Assembly: GCA_016720565.1 (NCBI GenBank)
Contig: JADKKJ010000002.1
Coordinates: forward strand, 1 to 26,652
Source: Chitinophagaceae bacterium
GTDB taxonomy: Bacteria; Bacteroidota; Bacteroidia; Chitinophagales; Chitinophagaceae
Direction: 5' to 3'
DNA: 26,652 nucleotides
The position numbers were made by a program, and so were the translations under genes. Below the pieces are notes generated by a model. The model saw only the letters and a list, made by a program, of their open reading frames with translations, had not been told where the DNA came from and ran no database searches. Positions 17,149 through 24,023 of the stretch are shown piece after piece (positions within the stretch are counted from its first letter, which is position 1; the number at the start of each line of letters is the position of its first letter).

Positions 17149-18585
17149 ATGGGTGAGGATCTTATCCAACTGGCGGAAGAATTAATGCGGATCGATGCCT
17201 GTATGGATAAGGCAGAAAAGGATCATGCTCATTTAGTAGAGAAGGTACATAAACGAAACCGTTCCAGCGCACTTAACCTGTTGCATTATCTTTCTCTTCG
17301 AAGCATGGATATTCGTGATCTTCAGGACAGGCTGCATGCTGCAGGGCTTTCTTCCATGGCCAGTGCTGAAAGCCATATTCGGGGACAACTGAATGCCATC
17401 CTTGAAAGATTGGGTAAAGGTCCATCTTCCGGCAATTACCTGCGTTATAATGAGGGAAAGAAATTATTACTTGACAATGCTAAAAACTTATTTGGCACTC
17501 ATCCTTCCATTGCTGTTCCACATATAATGGTTACTTATGATTCCCACCTTGCGGACAATTACCCTGAAATAAAGAACCTGGTTCAATCCGGGATGAGTAT
17601 CGCACGAATAAATTGTGCGCATGACGATCAGGCTACCTGGTTCCGAATGATACAGCATACAAAAAAGGCTTCCAGGGTAACAGGACAGGAATGCAGGATC
17701 TATATGGACCTGGCTGGCCCAAAGATCAGGACAGTGCTTAAGGATGGAAAAAAATTAAGGGTGGAGGTTGGCGAAAATATAGTTCTTGTAGAGGAGAATG
17801 ACCTTACAGATGAAGCGAATATGCTGGGTTGTACAGTTCCGGATATTGCAAGGCAATTGAATATCGGGGAAATTATCCTGTTTGATGATGGTTTGATAGA
17901 GGCCAGGGTTGAGAGGATAGAAGATAAAAAGGCCTGGCTGCGGGTGTCAAGGGTCTCCACTAAAAAGCCATTCATCAAAGCGGAAAAAGGGATCAATTTC
18001 CCTGAATCAAATTTGCTCCTGCCCGCATTAACTAAAAATGATATAGACAATCTTCCATTTATAGAGAAACATGCCGATATGATCGGGTATTCTTTTGTCC
18101 GGCGAAACCGTGATATTGAAATGTTGCAGGAAAAAATGAATAAGAACAAAAAACTCTCTCTTATTATTAAGATTGAAACACCGGAGGCAGTTAAAAATCT
18201 GCCAGACCTGTTATTTGCAGGTTTAAAGGAGGAAAGGATGGGACTCATGATCGCCCGGGGTGACCTTGCTGTGGAAATAGGATTTGAAAGAATGAGCGAG
18301 ATACAGGAGGAGATATTATGGATCTCGGAGGCAGCTCATGTACCGGTTATATGGGCAACACAGGTATTGGAGAACCTCAACAGATCAGGTATTGCAACAA
18401 GGTCAGAGATAACGGACGCTGCCCATGCTGCCATGGCAGATTGTGTAATGATCAACAAAGGGGAGCATATCATCCTTACACTTGAAACACTGCGGGATAT
18501 CCTGGTTCGCAGTGGTGGCCATCATGTAAAAAAGAGATTTACATTTCGACCCCTGGCCATAGCATCCCGCTTTATGGGCGTATAA
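17149..18585 (+). CDS. Non-canonical pyruvate kinase with N-terminal helical extension
   Basis: ATG 17149 is chosen over TTG 17089 because a -7-like TCATTTTG (17124-17131) lies between them. The 478-residue protein begins with ~120 residues of helical sequence ('SALNLLHYLSLRSMDIRDLQDRLHAAGLSS'). The pyruvate kinase barrel and B domain follow: 'ARINCAHDD', 'DLAGPKIRT', 'IIKIETPEAV' (catalytic K-x-E), 'MIARGDLAVEIGFE' (metal Asp), 'PVIWATQVLENL' (catalytic Thr), 'ATRSEITDAAHAAMADCVMINKG'. It ends soon after, so the usual C-terminal allosteric domain is absent. The K+-site Ser and Thr of the classic NFS and DTKG motifs are Ala and Leu here, suggesting K+-independence. Pyruvate kinase activity (PEP + ADP to pyruvate + ATP) is likely but the physiological role is unclear. 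Confidence 0.8.
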   Translation: MGEDLIQLAEELMRIDACMDKAEKDHAHLVEKVHKRNRSSALNLLHYLSLRSMDIRDLQDRLHAAGLSSMASAESHIRGQLNAILERLGKGPSSGNYLRYNEGKKLLLDNAKNLFGTHPSIAVPHIMVTYDSHLADNYPEIKNLVQSGMSIARINCAHDDQATWFRMIQHTKKASRVTGQECRIYMDLAGPKIRTVLKDGKKLRVEVGENIVLVEENDLTDEANMLGCTVPDIARQLNIGEIILFDDGLIEARVERIEDKKAWLRVSRVSTKKPFIKAEKGINFPESNLLLPALTKNDIDNLPFIEKHADMIGYSFVRRNRDIEMLQEKMNKNKKLSLIIKIETPEAVKNLPDLLFAGLKEERMGLMIARGDLAVEIGFERMSEIQEEILWISEAAHVPVIWATQVLENLNRSGIATRSEITDAAHAAMADCVMINKGEHIILTLETLRDILVRSGGHHVKKRFTFRPLAIASRFMGV

Positions 18586-18754
18586 TTTTTTGGCTTATTT
18601 ATAAATGGAGTTTTTCTCTTTATTGCAAAAAAGGTAATATTTCCTTAATCTGATTTTATACCTGAGTTCATTTTTAAAAAGCAATTTTAATCAGCTCTTT
18701 CCCTCCTCAGTTAAAAGGCAGAATTCTCGTGATAAGGTTTTGCCTCGTCAGGTT

Positions 18755-18793
18755 AGCCACTCCTTTGGCGGTCTCGGGGGAGTGGCTTTTTTA
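18755..18793 (+). terminator. Rho-independent terminator between pyruvate kinase and glycosyltransferase genes
   Basis: Perfect 9-bp stem AGCCACTCC (18755-18763) / GGAGTGGCT (18779-18787) with a 15-nt loop, followed by T6. The T-tract orients it for rightward transcripts. It lies 170 bp beyond the pyruvate kinase stop and just abuts the convergent glycosyltransferase stop. The 170 bp between (18586-18754) hold no ORF I can support. Confidence 0.8.
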
Positions 18794-19822
18794 TGCTGTT
18801 GGCATGCTAACAGGGTAGGTGCCGATGGGATAATTATTGAGATGAGCAAAAACGTGGGAAATGGCCAGAACGGCAGAGCGGCTATAATCTTTAGATACAC
18901 ATTTGTTTTCCTCCAACAACCACTTTTGTATCGTTTGCCTGTCCTGGCTTGTAAGGGAATAAAGCACTGTTGCATTCATTGTCTCCAGGGCAGCTGCATT
19001 GCATTGCTGTTCATACTGCCCGCGAATTGGGATGGCAAGGATCTTTTTCCCCAAATGGATAGCTTCTGCCGGGGTTTCAAAACCAGCCCCGCAAATTATT
19101 CCATGGCAGTTTATAAAACTCTTATTAAAACCACCGTTACTTACTGGGTTTAAGACACAATTTCCTGAAGTTTCGACAGATCTTTTTTCCGGTGTAAAAA
19201 TCTCAAATCTGTATCCGGGCAAGGTTGAGAATAACTGTATTAAAAAGGATAATTTGTAAGCGGGAAGATAGACAGTAATGTGACCATGATCTTCAGGAAG
19301 GGATTCCAGGATATTCTGCTTTATAACAGGTTCAAAAATAAATGGCGAATATCTTTCAAAATGAAGTCCTGTAGTATAAGGAGAGCGTGCATAGTTTTTA
19401 AGCAGCCATTCACCATATAACTTTTTAGACCTTGGCCGAGGAACTTCATTGGAAAGAAAGCTAGCCTGGTGTCCAAAATGTACAAAAGGGACCTTTTTTT
19501 TTCGGCATGCCAGGGAAGTGATCAGGTCAAAATCATTTATTACAAGGTCATATTTTTCTACCGGAAGCTTCCTTATGTCCCTCGAGATCTCAGAAAATTG
19601 GATGTTGCTCGCAGTTTTTCGATAATTCAATCCTCCTTTATTATTAAAATAAAGACTGATCCCCCTGCTCCTGTATTTTACCGGGCCATTCAAATCAAGA
19701 TGGCTGTTATCCCCGCTCAAAAATATATCCACCGATCCATACTTATTCAGGAAAGGCAAAAGCGTCATAGCACGGCTGATATGGCCATTTCCGGTGGCCT
19801 GCACGGCATAAAATATTTTCAT
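18791..19822 (-). CDS. GT-B glycosyltransferase, candidate glycolipid synthase
   Basis: 343 residues. It starts MKIFYAVQATGNGHISRAM, the glycine-rich N-terminal 'GxGHxxR' motif of MurG/MGT-like GT-B enzymes, and has the C-terminal nucleotide-sugar site 'GIICGAGFETPAEAIHLGKKILAIPIRGQYEQQCNAAAL'. No membrane segments or signal are evident, so it is likely cytoplasmic or peripheral. Its ATG overlaps the stop of the PlcP-like gene (ATGA at 19819-19822), so translation is coupled. In P-starved bacteria of other phyla, a glycosyltransferase (Agt) beside PlcP glycosylates the diacylglycerol released by PlcP. That pairing, plus the candidate Pho box upstream, is the basis for the inferred role. A surface-glycan role is the alternative. 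Confidence 0.75.
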   Translation of the reverse strand: MKIFYAVQATGNGHISRAMTLLPFLNKYGSVDIFLSGDNSHLDLNGPVKYRSRGISLYFNNKGGLNYRKTASNIQFSEISRDIRKLPVEKYDLVINDFDLITSLACRKKKVPFVHFGHQASFLSNEVPRPRSKKLYGEWLLKNYARSPYTTGLHFERYSPFIFEPVIKQNILESLPEDHGHITVYLPAYKLSFLIQLFSTLPGYRFEIFTPEKRSVETSGNCVLNPVSNGGFNKSFINCHGIICGAGFETPAEAIHLGKKILAIPIRGQYEQQCNAAALETMNATVLYSLTSQDRQTIQKWLLEENKCVSKDYSRSAVLAISHVFAHLNNYPIGTYPVSMPTA

Positions 19823-20676
19823 GGTATTGCTGGAGTTTTTAAAGAGGTCATGAACATGCTGATCTCATGGGTAAGCACCTGGGGGGTAACCTTCTTTATT
19901 TTTTCAGTTTGCTTCCCGGGTTCACTATAATGCGAACTTTCATAGCGGTAAATACTCCATTCCTTCCCATCAAACTCAAGCGCACTCAGGTTTTCGATCC
20001 AGTCGCCGCTGTTCATGTAGGTTACCTCACCATTGAATTTTTTTATGGCTCTTATCTGGGGCTGATGAATATGTCCGCAGATCACATATTGATATCCATT
20101 ATCAATGGCCAGTTCTGCAGCAGTACTTTCAAAGTCTGCGATCCATGACACTGCTTTTTTAACGCTGTTCTTAATTCTTTTGCTGAGGCTGATCTTTGAC
20201 CGGCCCATTCTTGTGAGGAACCAGTTGATAAAACGATTCAATAATATCAGCCAGTCATATCCATACCCCCCAAGTTTGGCAATGATCTTAGCACTTCCTT
20301 TTGTAGTGTTGTCAAATACATCGCCATGAAAGATCCAGACCTTTTTTCCATTTAGCTCTATAACCATTTTATCGGTGAGCTGAAAATTTCCCAGTTCCAG
20401 GTCGCTGTATTTTCTAAGCATTTCATCATGGTTGCCGGTTATGTAAACGATCCGGGTCCCTTTTTGAAGCAGGGCAAGTATCTCTTTTATGACCTGCAGA
20501 TGAGAAGAAGGAAAATATCTTTTATTGAATTGCCAGCCATCAATGATATCGCCATTAAGTACCAGTAAGCGGGGTTCTATGCTCTTTAAATATTGGATCA
20601 GTTCTGTGGCATGGCACCCAAAAGTTCCAAGATGCAGGTCTGATAGTACCACAACTTCGGGTGATTTTTTTTCCAA
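19819..20676 (-). CDS. Calcineurin-like metallophosphoesterase, PlcP-type phospholipase C candidate
   Basis: All dinuclear metal-site motifs are present in order: 'SDLHLG' (D-x-H), 'GDIIDGW' (GD), 'ITGNHDE' (GNHD), 'IFHGDVFD' (H) and 'VICGHIHQPQ' (GHxH). 'LGTFGCHATELIQYLK', 'NSVKKAVSWIADFES' and 'YMNSGDWIENLSAL' match the UDP-diacylglucosamine pyrophosphatase-like/PlcP branch rather than LpxH proper. No ATG exists near the start. TTG 20694 lies inside the predicted -7 box (20692-20699), so TTG 20676 (MEKKSPEVVVLSDLHLG, 285 residues) is preferred; a misread ATG is possible. The gene precedes a coupled glycosyltransferase and is divergent from a phosphatase, both directions with Pho-type arrays. 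PlcP removes the phosphorylated head group from phospholipids during P starvation. Confidence 0.78.
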   Translation of the reverse strand: MEKKSPEVVVLSDLHLGTFGCHATELIQYLKSIEPRLLVLNGDIIDGWQFNKRYFPSSHLQVIKEILALLQKGTRIVYITGNHDEMLRKYSDLELGNFQLTDKMVIELNGKKVWIFHGDVFDNTTKGSAKIIAKLGGYGYDWLILLNRFINWFLTRMGRSKISLSKRIKNSVKKAVSWIADFESTAAELAIDNGYQYVICGHIHQPQIRAIKKFNGEVTYMNSGDWIENLSALEFDGKEWSIYRYESSHYSEPGKQTEKIKKVTPQVLTHEISMFMTSLKTPAIP

Positions 20677-20691
20677 AGGACTTAGTTTTCC

Positions 20692-20758
20692 CAAATAGCG
20701 TAATTCTGAAAGAACAAGCTGTTAAACTTATTTTAAGGAATTGGCAATCTATTGTTAG
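20692..20758 (-). promoter_or_regulatory. Candidate Pho box array and -7 box of the plcP-like operon
   Basis: Read on the minus strand, CTAAC (20758-20754), TTGCC (20747-20743), TTAAA (20736-20732), TTAAC (20725-20721) and TTCTT (20714-20710) are at exact 11-bp steps. A -7-like GCTATTTG begins at 20699, 15 bp after the last unit starts, the same distance as at three other arrays. Units two and five are degenerate. Confidence 0.6.
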
Positions 20759-20784
20759 GCTAATATTATTGAGTCTGATTTTCC

Positions 20785-20840
20785 GTAATCATTTGGTAAT
20801 CGTTTGTAAACATTAAGTTCATTACAGGACCGGAACTTTG
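20785..20840 (+). promoter_or_regulatory. Candidate Pho box array and -7 box of the phosphatase gene
   Basis: GTAAT 20785, GTAAT 20796, TAAAC 20807 and TTCAT 20818 are 11 bp apart, and GAACTTTG (a -7-like box) starts at 20833, 15 bp after the last unit. TAAAC and TTCAT recur at the same phase in the phoB-like and TonB-receptor arrays. The array is divergent from the plcP-like array in the same 158-bp gap. Confidence 0.6.
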
Positions 20841-20852
20841 CAAAACACTTCT

Positions 20853-21953
20853 ATGAAACCAGTCTGGACTCCAATTCTTCTATGTGTATTCTTATTTGCC
20901 GGTGGAAACAGGATCAAGGGAAAGTACAGCACCAGCGAATCAACCCCTGTCGCAAAAAACCTGGTAATCATTACACTTGATGGAATACGATGGCAGGATG
21001 TTTTTAAAGGCGCTGATTCCTCGATTTTAAACGACCCGGATTATAATGATGATACTGCAATTTCAAAATTGCTTTACTGGAATAGTGACCTGGCAGAAAG
21101 AAGAAAACTACTGATGCCTTTTTTATGGAAGGTTATGGCGAAAAAGGGACAAATGATGGGCAACCGCGATCTTGGAAATAATTTCAATATTTCAAATTTC
21201 TATGGCATTTCCTATCCTGGTTATAACGAAATGTTCACCGGCCACTCTGATGCTGGTATCAGATCAAATAAAAAACACTGGAACAGGAATCTCAATGTAC
21301 TTGAATACCTGAGTACTCTTAGTGAATTCAATAATAAGGTGGCAGTTTTCGCATCCTGGGATGTATTTCCTTATATCCTGAATACTAAACGTAATGGTTT
21401 GAAGGCAAATTGCGGGTACGACAGCAGCAATAATGGCCTGACGTCTGACCGCTTCACTAAACTTCAGTCACTTGCCCTGCAGGAGGAAGAACATACAGCT
21501 ACCAGGGATGACAGGCTTACCTATGCTGCAGCTAAGATCTATCTTAAAACAGCCAGTCCCAGGGTGTTGGTCATTGGATTGGGGGAAGCGGATGAAATGG
21601 CGCACCAGGGAAAATATGATCAGTACCTGATGCGAATAAAAGAGTATGACAACATACTTTCTGATCTGTGGTTGACAATAAGAGCTGATCCGGCTTTACG
21701 TGACAATACAACTATACTATTGACAACGGACCATGGACGTGGATCAGGTAGTAAAACATGGACGGATCACAATATGCTGGTGAAGGGATCCTTTCAGGGT
21801 TGGATGGGGATAATGGGTCCGGGTATCCCGGCCTTAGGTGAAGTGAAATTGGATATTGATAATTACCTGGAACAGTTAGCACAAACCATCGCCTGTATTC
21901 TTGGAAAAAAATTTGAAATTGGTGATCCTGCTCCCCCTTTAGCCCTCCAATGA
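20853..21953 (+). CDS. Alkaline-phosphatase-superfamily phosphatase/phosphodiesterase, exported
   Basis: ATG 20853 (MKPVWTPILLCVFLFAGG) provides a signal sequence; an upstream TTG 20838 would overlap the -7 box. The 366-residue protein carries alkaline-phosphatase-superfamily metal ligands: 'IITLDGIRWQDVF' (first Asp), 'GISYPGYNEMFTGH' (nucleophile region), 'GLGEADEMAHQGKYDQY' (Asp and His), 'LLTTDHGRG' (Asp-His) and 'WTDHNM' (last His). It is compact compared with PhoA/PhoX and resembles the type I phosphodiesterase/NPP-like branch. It probably releases phosphate from esters in the periplasm. The exact nucleophile (Ser or Thr of the YPGYNEMFTG loop) cannot be fixed by eye. It is preceded by a candidate Pho box and convergent with the PhoR-like kinase. 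Confidence 0.82.
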   Translation: MKPVWTPILLCVFLFAGGNRIKGKYSTSESTPVAKNLVIITLDGIRWQDVFKGADSSILNDPDYNDDTAISKLLYWNSDLAERRKLLMPFLWKVMAKKGQMMGNRDLGNNFNISNFYGISYPGYNEMFTGHSDAGIRSNKKHWNRNLNVLEYLSTLSEFNNKVAVFASWDVFPYILNTKRNGLKANCGYDSSNNGLTSDRFTKLQSLALQEEEHTATRDDRLTYAAAKIYLKTASPRVLVIGLGEADEMAHQGKYDQYLMRIKEYDNILSDLWLTIRADPALRDNTTILLTTDHGRGSGSKTWTDHNMLVKGSFQGWMGIMGPGIPALGEVKLDIDNYLEQLAQTIACILGKKFEIGDPAPPLALQ

Positions 21954-22053
21954 TAGTAGCCGGAAAAAATAAAGTAATTGGGCGGGGGGAGTCAGTTTCC
22001 CCATGGATTGAATGAAGCAGGGGATAATATTATTAAGGCCGATCAGATTTGCC

Positions 22054-23115
22054 TTATGATTTTTTTGTATCCAGTGTAAACCCTACTGTAGTGCCAATAT
22101 TTTCAGTACTACGAACATGAATGGTTTGCCCATGTGCCTCTACAATATGTTTGCAGATGGCCAGACCAAGCCCGCTTCCCCCAACATCCAGGCTTCTTCC
22201 CTCATCGGTTCTGTAGAATCTTTCGAAAATGCGGGGCAAATGCTTTTCACTGATACCTATCCCCTCATCGCTGATCTCTACCAGGATATGCCTGCCGTCT
22301 GTATTATAAACACTGGCCAGGATCTGCCCACCGGTTTTTCCGTATTTGATGCTATTGCCCACCAGGTTGGTCAATACCTGCCGGATCTTTTCTTTATCCG
22401 CATAAACCAGTAACGGAGATTCACAACCTTTTTTTAGTGAGAGCTGCATTTGGTTGTTTTCCGATTTTGGAAGCTTTGAATCGAATACTTCTTTGATCAG
22501 GTCCTGGATAACAAAACTTTCTTTATTAAGCGGAAGCTCTCCTCTTTCTAATCTCGAGATCTGGTCAAGGTCATTCAACAAGTGTGAAAGACGGTCCACA
22601 TTCCTGGCGGATTTCTCCAGGAATTTTTTATTGACGTTCGGATCGGCCATGGCACCCGACAATAACGTTTCGATATAACCCTGTATGGCAAATACCGGTG
22701 TTTTGAATTCATGCGAAAGGTTTTGCAGGAATTCTTTTCGGAACTGTTCATTCTGCCTTAATATCTCCAGTTCTTTTTCATTTTCCTCGGCCCAGGCTTC
22801 CACATCTTCCCTTACTTCATCAATGCTTTTCTGTGGCAGCACATATTTGTAATAGGTTTCTTCCTTACGCGTGGCCTTGGTACGATTGATGAATTTATAT
22901 ACCAGTTTTATTTTTCGGTAAATGAATCTTTCCAGAATAAAAGATATCAGCAGAAAGGCGCCCAGGGAAAGAATGAAAAAAGCAGCAAGCGCCCAGATCC
23001 AGCTATGCTCCACCAGGTATACTAATATACTGACAGGTACAGCCAGGATAACAGCTGTAAATGCCGATAATTGACGTGGAGAGAGATTTTTAGTAGAAAA
23101 CAATTGGTTGGCCAT
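22054..23115 (-). CDS. phoR: PhoR-like sensor histidine kinase
   Basis: 353 residues with two adjacent N-terminal membrane segments (~17-37 and ~40-62) and almost no periplasmic loop. A linker follows, then HisKA with the H-box 'FLQNLSHEFKTPVFAIQGYIETLLSG' and HATPase motifs: N-box 'LTNLVGNSIKYGKTGG', G1 'DEGIGIS', F-box 'RIFERFYRTDEGRS' and G2 'GGSGLGLAICKHIVEAHG'. The lack of a large sensor domain is typical of PhoR, which reads phosphate status through Pst/PhoU-type proteins. The gene is 47 bp behind the response regulator. Naming it PhoR rests on family resemblance and on the phosphate genes and repeats around it; a general envelope kinase is the alternative. Confidence 0.78.
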   Translation of the reverse strand: MANQLFSTKNLSPRQLSAFTAVILAVPVSILVYLVEHSWIWALAAFFILSLGAFLLISFILERFIYRKIKLVYKFINRTKATRKEETYYKYVLPQKSIDEVREDVEAWAEENEKELEILRQNEQFRKEFLQNLSHEFKTPVFAIQGYIETLLSGAMADPNVNKKFLEKSARNVDRLSHLLNDLDQISRLERGELPLNKESFVIQDLIKEVFDSKLPKSENNQMQLSLKKGCESPLLVYADKEKIRQVLTNLVGNSIKYGKTGGQILASVYNTDGRHILVEISDEGIGISEKHLPRIFERFYRTDEGRSLDVGGSGLGLAICKHIVEAHGQTIHVRSTENIGTTVGFTLDTKKS

Positions 23116-23162
23116 TAAATTTCCTCAGATGACGATTCTGTAAAATTCGCCTCTTTTTGGAA

Positions 23163-23849
23163 TTAAAGTTCAAATTTATAACCAACCCCTTTTACGGTGG
23201 TAATACAATCCATATCCAGCTTCTGGCGGATCTTTCGGATATGTACATCAATGGTACGGTCGCCGACGATCACCTCATTGCCCCAGACCTGGTTCATGAT
23301 CTCATTGCGAAGGAATACCCGGCCGGGTTTTAAAGCCAGCAGGTATAATAATTCAAATTCTTTTTTTGCTAATATGATCTCTTCCTCACCTTTGATCACC
23401 AGGAAACGCTCCGGATCAATGGTCAGATCACCGATCTTAAGTATTCGGATCTCTATTTTATTGAGGCGTCGAAACAGGGCGCTGACCCGGCTCAGTAAGA
23501 GTTTAGGACTAATAGGTTTGTTTATATAATCATCAGCACCTGTTTCCAGACCTCTTATCTGTGTGCCTTCATCATTTACGGCCGTCAGGAAAATGATCAG
23601 GGTCTCCTTAAATGCAGGCTGCATTCTTAGTAGCTGGCAAACTTCCACCCCGGTCTTTTTAGGCATCATCACATCCAGAATGATCAGGTCGGGTTGAATA
23701 CGGCGGGCTCTTTCGAGCGCTTCATCACCGTCTTTGGCCGTGGTTACCTCGTAACCCTCATTGGAGAGATTATATTTAAGGATCTCCAGTATGTCCGGCT
23801 CATCATCGGCGATGAGTATTTTTCTGAGCACGGTCTTTGGATTATACAT
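23163..23849 (-). CDS. phoB: PhoB-like OmpR-family response regulator
   Basis: 228 residues. The receiver has 'ILIADDEPDIL' (acidic pair), 'DLIILDVMMPKKTG' (phospho-acceptor Asp), 'IIFLTA' (Thr) and 'DDYINKPISP' (Lys). The winged-helix effector follows: 'KIGDLTIDPERFLV', 'ILAKKEFELLYLLALKPGRVFLRNEIMNQVWG' and 'VGDRTIDVHIRKIRQKLD ... TVKGVGYKFEL', the recognition helix and wing typical of PhoB/OmpR. It heads a two-gene operon with the PhoR-like kinase. Upstream lies a three-unit 11-bp array, so it may activate its own transcription. Tandem 11-bp direct repeats are the expected DNA target of this regulator class. Confidence 0.82.
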   Translation of the reverse strand: MYNPKTVLRKILIADDEPDILEILKYNLSNEGYEVTTAKDGDEALERARRIQPDLIILDVMMPKKTGVEVCQLLRMQPAFKETLIIFLTAVNDEGTQIRGLETGADDYINKPISPKLLLSRVSALFRRLNKIEIRILKIGDLTIDPERFLVIKGEEEIILAKKEFELLYLLALKPGRVFLRNEIMNQVWGNEVIVGDRTIDVHIRKIRQKLDMDCITTVKGVGYKFEL

Positions 23850-23889
23850 CAGGATTTTTTTGCAAACCTAGGCTGAAAATCGCTGGCAC

Positions 23890-23934
23890 TAAAATTAAGG
23901 GTAGGCTGTTTATACAGACTTAATGTAAACTTAA
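23890..23934 (-). promoter_or_regulatory. Candidate Pho box array and -7 box of the phoB-phoR operon
   Basis: On the minus strand, TTAAG (23934-23930), TTAAG (23923-23919) and TAAAC (23912-23908) step by 11 bp, and TAATTTTA, a -7-like box, begins at 23897, 15 bp after the last unit. Read on the plus strand the same bases give TTAAT repeats 11 bp apart (23920, 23931) touching TACGTTTG (23935-23942), a perfect TAnnTTTG box pointing rightward. Confidence 0.6.
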
Positions 23935-24003
23935 TACGTTTGGGCCAAAGCAGCCTTTGGGTTGTTTAACCGTCTATAAGGGGGCTATGTCCTTCAGGCT
24001 CTT

Positions 24004-24011
24004 TACCTTTG
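24004..24011 (+). promoter_or_regulatory. -7 box (TACCTTTG) of the large exported protein gene
   Basis: TACCTTTG is a perfect TAnnTTTG match ending 12 bp before ATG 24024, the same spacing as at 16595-16602. A second perfect match (TACGTTTG, 23935-23942) lies 69 bp upstream. Confidence 0.5.
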
Positions 24012-24023
24012 ACCCGCATTCTT

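Noticed and set aside
17700..18248. 182-codon open frame on the minus strand inside the pyruvate kinase gene
   Set aside because: Serine/phenylalanine-rich translation with no motif, fully inside a convincing plus-strand enzyme gene; antisense shadow.
21954..22053. GGGGA..TCCCC hairpin between the phosphatase and kinase genes as a terminator
   Set aside because: Short 5-bp stem without a following T-tract on either strand; not strong enough to call.
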